From contig JACRKC010000088.1 in assembly GCA_016235555.1 (NCBI GenBank), positions 116,234 through 180,233 of the forward strand: 64,000 nt of DNA. Direction: 5' to 3'. The DNA comes from Verrucomicrobiota bacterium. Its GTDB lineage: Bacteria; Verrucomicrobiota; Verrucomicrobiia; Opitutales; Opitutaceae. The notes under the pieces are model-generated. The model was given only the letters and a program-made list of their open reading frames with translations, ran no database searches and was not told the origin of the DNA. Numbering within the stretch: position 1 is the stretch's first letter; the number at the start of each line of letters is the position of its first letter. Positions 59,605 through 64,000 of this stretch are shown here, piece after piece. A program made the position numbers and the translations under genes.

Positions 59605-60846
59605 TCAACCGAGACGCGCCAAGGCAAACGCGGCCATGGCATCTACTGGCGTCCCGCCATCCAGTGCAATCACCCGCTCCTTGGACCACCACGTTTCGGC
59701 GGACATTTCAGTGACGAGATTTTTGGTGACCATCTGCTGGGTTTCCAAAATACCTAATCCGAACGCCGGATAAGGAATCGGATTCGCGTTTCTGTGTAGG
59801 CGCGCGGCACATTCTTCCTCCGGCGTTTGAATCCAGACAACGCGGTAATCCTGCTTTGCCTCTCTGAGCGCCACCTTCACCAACGGAACGTTTGGCCCGG
59901 ACCCAGAGAATTCCACGACAGAGCAAACACCACTGCGTATCTTGGCGACGAACTTGCTCCAGGCGAGAAGCTCCCCTTCAGGCGATCCATCACCGAAGCT
60001 CCTGCGATAGTCGTCGATCGCGGCGTAGACGCCACCGCGGGACGCGCGGAGCGTTTTTGCCAGCGTGGTTTTTCCCGCCGCAAGTGTTCCCACGACAATC
60101 GCAACCCGGCCCTCGAATATCGTCTCGGTGCACGGGGCGACGGGAATCCGGAACAGCGTCTTCCCCTCCTCGTCGATCAGCACCCTTTGGCCGGTCCAGG
60201 TCAGGGCGTAAGCCTGCCCGTTATAGAAGGGCTCAACCTCCGCGAAGCGGCTCGCGTGGGCGGGCGCACCGTCCCGACGAATATGGAACCAACCGTCTGA
60301 ATCGCGGGCGCGGGCATAGCCTTTGTGGAAGACATCGAGGTCCAGGTATCGACGGTCGTGGAGCGGGACGCCTGCCAAGTCGATGTGGAGGCACAAGCCA
60401 TGCTCGTTTCGCACACAGGCAATGCCATCCTTGTAGTCGCCCGCGTAGCGATACCGCGGGTGATAAGAGGGAGTGCCATCTGCCAAGATGTGAAAGTAGC
60501 GTTGTTCACTTGTTCTCACTGGCGCCCGTCCTTCTAAAAAATTTCCCACCCATTCAAAGCGACTCCCATAGGAAGGCTGGCCATCAGGCCGGACATGATA
60601 CCATCCATCCCGTGTGGCGACGGCTGCTCGATTGCCGTAAAACCCAAAGGCGGTCAAAAAGCGGTGACGATAGGCCGGGACTCCTTCTTGAGTGATATGA
60701 AAACTGCCGGTGGGGTCGGTGACCGGAGCCAAACCTGGATGGTGAAATTTTTGAACCGACAGAAACCGCGCGGGATAGAGCGGCGAGCCGGCGATAACGT
60801 GGTGAGTGCAATCAACCGCAATCTGGATGTCGGCCAGCGCGTTCAT
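59605..60846 (-). CDS. WG-repeat protein with C-terminal P-loop kinase domain
   Basis: Protein of 413 residues. About 30-235: several WG-like repeats (GWYHVRPDGQPSYGSRFEWV, GWFHIRRDGAPAHASRF, YFHILADGTPSYHPRY), which build beta-rich scaffold domains. About 245-400: a P-loop kinase-like domain, Walker A VVGTLAAGKTTLAKTLR at about 249-265, then AIDDYRRSFGDGSPEGELLA and VVEFSGSGPN. A lid region VWIQTPEEECAARLHRN follows. It begins at the ATG at 60846, in the ATGA overlap with the gene before. Kinase next to phosphatase in the same operon suggests phosphorylation control of a sugar or peptide product, by inference. Confidence 0.8.
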   Translation of the reverse strand: MNALADIQIAVDCTHHVIAGSPLYPARFLSVQKFHHPGLAPVTDPTGSFHITQEGVPAYRHRFLTAFGFYGNRAAVATRDGWYHVRPDGQPSYGSRFEWVGNFLEGRAPVRTSEQRYFHILADGTPSYHPRYRYAGDYKDGIACVRNEHGLCLHIDLAGVPLHDRRYLDLDVFHKGYARARDSDGWFHIRRDGAPAHASRFAEVEPFYNGQAYALTWTGQRVLIDEEGKTLFRIPVAPCTETIFEGRVAIVVGTLAAGKTTLAKTLRASRGGVYAAIDDYRRSFGDGSPEGELLAWSKFVAKIRSGVCSVVEFSGSGPNVPLVKVALREAKQDYRVVWIQTPEEECAARLHRNANPIPYPAFGLGILETQQMVTKNLVTEMSAETWWSKERVIALDGGTPVDAMAAFALARLG

Positions 60847-63215
60847 GGCAACAGCGTGGGCGCGGGTGCAGGCCGCTGCCGCATAAGGCAGGTTCGGCAT
60901 AGACTGCGCGTGCGGTAATTGGCGACAAGGTCACGGTAAGCCTCAGACTGCCAAATCCCGAGAAGGCCCTCCCGCGTGACGTTGCCAAATGAGCCGAGAG
61001 TCTTGCGCAGTTCATCGGGAGCGCAGCACGGATCGAAACGACCCTCATGGTTGACCCACGCTTCTTTCCCGAGGAATGGGCAAACATAGTCGTCCGGCAC
61101 GGCCTGCGATTCGCCATCCGACATAGGCGTAAAATTCTGGAGCTGCAGTTTCATTCCGTGAAGCCGCTGCGCTTCGGCGACAATGGAATGGCATACGGCG
61201 ACGGTTTCGTTCCATCGCGCCCGGGCATCGCGGCTGCGCCGGAGATCCTGACCTTTGATCTCAGCGAAGTGAGCCCAGAGTTGATGCCCTTTCACCCGGT
61301 CGACGCCGATTTCCAAGGCGAACCGGACGATATTGGGCATCTCCGCGAGGTTCTGCTCCATGAAGGTCGCTTGTAATGTGATTGAAGCGCGGTGCATGCC
61401 GGAGGCAGCAATCTCGTCTCGGGTTTGGACGAATTTCCGGATGTTGCTGCGCAGGTCGGACGCCGCAGCTCCTTGCATGATCTTTTCCTGCACGGCGTCA
61501 TCCATCCCGTTGAACGAAATCTTCACGTCGGACGCGAGGGGCAGGATGAGGCGCCCCCATTCGCGCGGCCCACGGCGCGGAAAAGTGCCGTTTGTCGTAA
61601 GGTTTAGCCGGGCGCCGGAACGGCGACAGAGTGACAGAATCTGATCGAAATCTGCATAAAGGAGCGGTTCTCCCATCGTGGACGGAATGATTTCCGTCGG
61701 CGGATTCTCGCCGAGATCCTGCATCACGCGCTCGACTACGGCGACGTCCATGCGACGCCGCGGGAGCCCGCACGCCTTGCGTCCCTCTTGCTTCGGGCTG
61801 TAAGGGGAATGCTCCTCGCACATCACACACTTCAGGTTGCAGTCGTCGGGGTTGGTATCGAACGTCACGCGCCACGGGGCTGCGGACACTGACCCAACGC
61901 TGCGGGTTTGGATCAATTGCGAATAGATCGCTTCCAACTCCGCCACGTGGTCTTCGCTGGAAACGATGTCACCAGTGGCGGAATAAAGGTGACCGCGCCG
62001 CCCAAGGCGCGCAGCCATCGACGGATCGTCGATCAGCCGCTGCATCTGCACCGACAAATCGCGCGCATTGCGATGTCGGAAGAGCAGCCCATTTTCCTCG
62101 TGACGCACAAACTCCGCCATCCCGCCGGCGTCGGCCGTAACCACGGCAACCCGGCATTGCAGTGCTTCATGAATTACGAGTGGCGCGTTTTCCAACCAGA
62201 GTGACGGCACGACGATCGCGTCCACCCGATTGAAGACGTGTTCGACAATTCGCTCGTTTTCATACTCACCCATCCATTCGACACGTGAACGCAATGATTC
62301 CGGGAGGAGACGTGTGCGCACCCGAAGATTTGGAGTGGTCTCGGCGTTTTCCCGTCCCCAGATCAACAGACGAAATGAGCCGGTGAGGCGCGATACTGCA
62401 TCGATGAGATGTGCCACGCCCTTAGCGGGCACGTGAGTGCCGATGTAGCCAAAGGTGCACGCGGTATCCGCGGGTGAGACACGCCTTCGGCCTTTGAGTC
62501 GGTTCAAGTCGAAACCATATTCGACCAATCGGATTCGGTTTCCAGAGATACTGAGATCGCGCTTGAATCGGTCCAGCACATGCCGCGATGGGGCGAGGAA
62601 CAGATCGACTTTTCCCACTACCTCCCGGACGTGGGCCATGCGTCGATGCACCCAGTCGGTGTAATAGGCGAGGTCAGCTGCGGCGTCACCGACTGCGCCA
62701 GTGAAAGATCTCGAATAACAGCGCGCGGCGCACTTGGCGTTCTCTTGTCCAGAGCATAGACAAAGAGGATCGGAAGGATTTTCTGGAAATGCCTGGATGA
62801 ACTGCCCGCGCGGGCACTGTAACCAGTAGTCGTGAAGCGTGAAAACGACGGGAATCCCGTGGCTCTTCACCACCGTGACCAGAGACGTTGATAGGTGGTT
62901 GAGATGCTGGATGTGGACAACGTCGGGGCGAAACTCGATCAGCAGCGCGTCAAAGAGCTGGTCGAGGTCAACATGACGAAAGCGGTCGCGAAATCCGGCC
63001 ATGTTGACCAACCGCACCGGAATGTCCCCCGCGCCTGTGTTCTGCCCGTCGTTCTCGTCCAACACTGTGAAGAGAGGCAATGCGGCATCTTCGAAGCGGC
63101 TGAAGACGCGCACGTCGTGATTTCGGGCGAGTGCTCGGGCCAATGTCTGCGTGTAGACTTCAGAACCGGCATTGTAACGGGGCGGATAGCCGTGGACGAC
63201 GAGTAGAACCTTCAT
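60843..63215 (-). CDS. Glycosyltransferase (GT4) - radical SAM fusion
   Basis: Protein of 790 residues. Residues 1-410: a GT-B glycosyltransferase (MKVLLVVHGYPPRYNAGSEV start, GTHVPAKGVAHLIDAVSRL near 255, EALQCRVAVVTADAGGMAEF near 340). Residues about 450-780: a radical SAM enzyme with a C-x3-C-x2-C cluster site DDCNLKCVMCEEHSPYS (Cys459, 463, 466). The segment STMGEPLLYADFDQILSLCR and a SPASM-like tail (DYVCPFLGKEAWVNHEGRFD, CCAPDE, CRTCLMR) bind extra Fe-S clusters. SPASM enzymes modify peptides or sugars in natural-product pathways. The fusion with a glycosyltransferase is rare. First gene of the operon; the promoter lies in 63216-63492. Confidence 0.88.
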   Translation of the reverse strand: MKVLLVVHGYPPRYNAGSEVYTQTLARALARNHDVRVFSRFEDAALPLFTVLDENDGQNTGAGDIPVRLVNMAGFRDRFRHVDLDQLFDALLIEFRPDVVHIQHLNHLSTSLVTVVKSHGIPVVFTLHDYWLQCPRGQFIQAFPENPSDPLCLCSGQENAKCAARCYSRSFTGAVGDAAADLAYYTDWVHRRMAHVREVVGKVDLFLAPSRHVLDRFKRDLSISGNRIRLVEYGFDLNRLKGRRRVSPADTACTFGYIGTHVPAKGVAHLIDAVSRLTGSFRLLIWGRENAETTPNLRVRTRLLPESLRSRVEWMGEYENERIVEHVFNRVDAIVVPSLWLENAPLVIHEALQCRVAVVTADAGGMAEFVRHEENGLLFRHRNARDLSVQMQRLIDDPSMAARLGRRGHLYSATGDIVSSEDHVAELEAIYSQLIQTRSVGSVSAAPWRVTFDTNPDDCNLKCVMCEEHSPYSPKQEGRKACGLPRRRMDVAVVERVMQDLGENPPTEIIPSTMGEPLLYADFDQILSLCRRSGARLNLTTNGTFPRRGPREWGRLILPLASDVKISFNGMDDAVQEKIMQGAAASDLRSNIRKFVQTRDEIAASGMHRASITLQATFMEQNLAEMPNIVRFALEIGVDRVKGHQLWAHFAEIKGQDLRRSRDARARWNETVAVCHSIVAEAQRLHGMKLQLQNFTPMSDGESQAVPDDYVCPFLGKEAWVNHEGRFDPCCAPDELRKTLGSFGNVTREGLLGIWQSEAYRDLVANYRTRSLCRTCLMRQRPAPAPTLLP

Positions 63216-63492
63216 AGCGGCAGCCTCAGGAATGAGGAAGCCGCGGCACGTCTCTCAATTTCGATAGGGCAACTCAGACCGAGCGCTAGCCAAGTCGGGC
63301 ACCTGTGTGAGTAATGAGTGAGCACGTTGAACTTCCAGGACTCGCGTTATCCAACTAATGCCGAACACGGAGGTTTTCTCGGGAGGATGAGAACCGAGCC
63401 GGTCGGGGAAAACCGGTTCGGGGCAAGGTTTGATAACTTCCGTCATCAATACTCTTCGGGTGGTCTAGACCAAGTCAAAACAGCGCTCATGT
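63216..63492. other. Region between the GT-radical SAM operon and the CRISPR array
   Basis: This 277-bp gap must hold the promoter of the minus-strand operon. It is only mildly AT-rich in its last 60 bases and shows no gene-like frame. It could be either the leader or the trailer of the array. Confidence 0.5.
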
Positions 63493-64000
63493 GCTTCAAC
63501 GGGGCCGCGCCACGGGGGGCGCGGAAATCGGCGGACGGGATGATTGGCGGATTCATGGCCGCGCTCGCTTCAACGGGGCCGCGCCACGGGGGGCGCGGAA
63601 ATGCGAAATCAACCGAAAACTCGATGCGTTGCTCGCTCCGAGGCTTCAACGGGGCCGCGCCACGGGGGGCGCGGAAATGGACTAACCTCACTACTCGCAC
63701 TACTCGCACTAATCCGCTTCAACGGGGCCGCGCCACGGGGGGCGCGGAAATACGGCCGATGAGATGACCTATTCGATCAGGCGATTCGCTTCAACGGGGC
63801 CGCGCCACGGGGGGCGCGGAAATGACGCTCGGCGGAATCAAAGCTGCGCTCGCCGGTGCCTCGCTTCAACGGGGCCGCGCCACGGGGGGCGCGGAAATGG
63901 ATCGCGAACAGTTACGACGACCGGCTGCTGGACGCCGAGCTTCAACGGGGCCGCGCCACGGGGGGCGCGGAAATCAATACCTTCGTGGTAGCGAGCAACG
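63493..64000. CRISPR. CRISPR array, seven 36-bp repeats, continuing beyond the window
   Basis: Identical 36-bp repeats begin with GCTTCAACGGGGCC and end with GGGGGGCGCGGAAAT. Repeats lie at 63493-63528, 63568-63603, 63644-63679, 63717-63752, 63788-63823, 63863-63898 and 63939-63974. The six complete spacers are 39, 40, 37, 35, 39 and 40 bases and all differ; a seventh begins at 63975. Each repeat has a central stem CCGCGCC / GGCGCGG. Read on the minus strand the repeat ends GTTGAAGC, close to the common ATTGAAAC-type 3' end, which favours transcription from the right. No cas gene is in the window, so the type cannot be set. Confidence 0.97.

Noticed and set aside
63318..63991. Open frames across the CRISPR array
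   Set aside because: They repeat FNGAAPRGARK- or STGPRHGGRGN-like peptides, which are readings of the CRISPR repeat in different frames.

Overview
The window is GC-rich bacterial DNA. TonB-dependent receptors with the plug-region style seen in Opitutaceae sit beside glycoside hydrolases and a LacI-type regulator, with no SusD-like gene, which suggests a free-living carbohydrate degrader of the Verrucomicrobiota (Opitutaceae-like). This is inferred from gene style only; there is no rRNA or other taxonomic marker in the window.

Left part, about 1-19,650: chromosomal sugar-use genes. On the minus strand: a TonB-dependent receptor cut by the window edge, a DUF2264 protein, a second receptor, a GH2-like enzyme, an SGNH-fold hydrolase and a lone fused ABC permease. 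Then come an outer-membrane barrel (plus), a GH31 alpha-glucosidase-like enzyme (minus), a LacI regulator (minus) and, divergent from it, a third TonB receptor (plus). GC-rich palindromic repeats lie between these genes, and one such repeat sits in frame inside the GH31 gene.

Middle part, 19,654-55,780: an integrated genomic island of about 36 kb. Both ends carry an identical 24-bp copy of a tRNA-like 3' end, and a tyrosine integrase lies just inside the right end. Its cargo, in order: a GTPase-centred conflict operon (GASH-like, two GTPases, a GAP1-like protein fused to a nucleoside-phosphorylase domain, and a TIR protein); a frameshifted zinc-ribbon gene followed by a serine recombinase and two ParB/RepB-like genes; a five-gene minus-strand operon (AAA ATPase, WGR-like, HNH nuclease, GNAT-PIN fusion, ASCH); a four-gene restriction-like operon (PLD-SNF2 helicase, small DUF4062/winged-helix protein, Eco57I-type methylase, DUF3800); and a mobilisation module (ParA-like ATPase, MobF relaxase, small hypotheticals, excisionase-like protein, integrase). 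No type IV secretion genes are visible, so the island looks mobilizable rather than self-transmissible.

Right part, 55,757-64,000: apparently the start of a second, related island in tandem. The sequence just right of the second att copy has the same layout as the left end of the first island (a TTAGAAC block about 62 bp in, and two direct repeats 11 bp apart about 125 bp in). It carries an AbiEi/AbiEii toxin-antitoxin pair with a palindromic operator, a three-gene operon of very unusual fusions (glycosyltransferase-radical SAM, WG-repeat-P-loop kinase, nucleotidyltransferase-tyrosine phosphatase), and the beginning of a CRISPR array with seven identical 36-bp repeats and no cas genes in the window.

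Taken together, roughly two thirds of the window is a stack of defence and mobility modules built on one tRNA-like site. The least familiar assemblies are the ATPase/WGR/HNH/GNAT-PIN/ASCH operon and the GT-radical SAM/WG-kinase/NTase-phosphatase operon.
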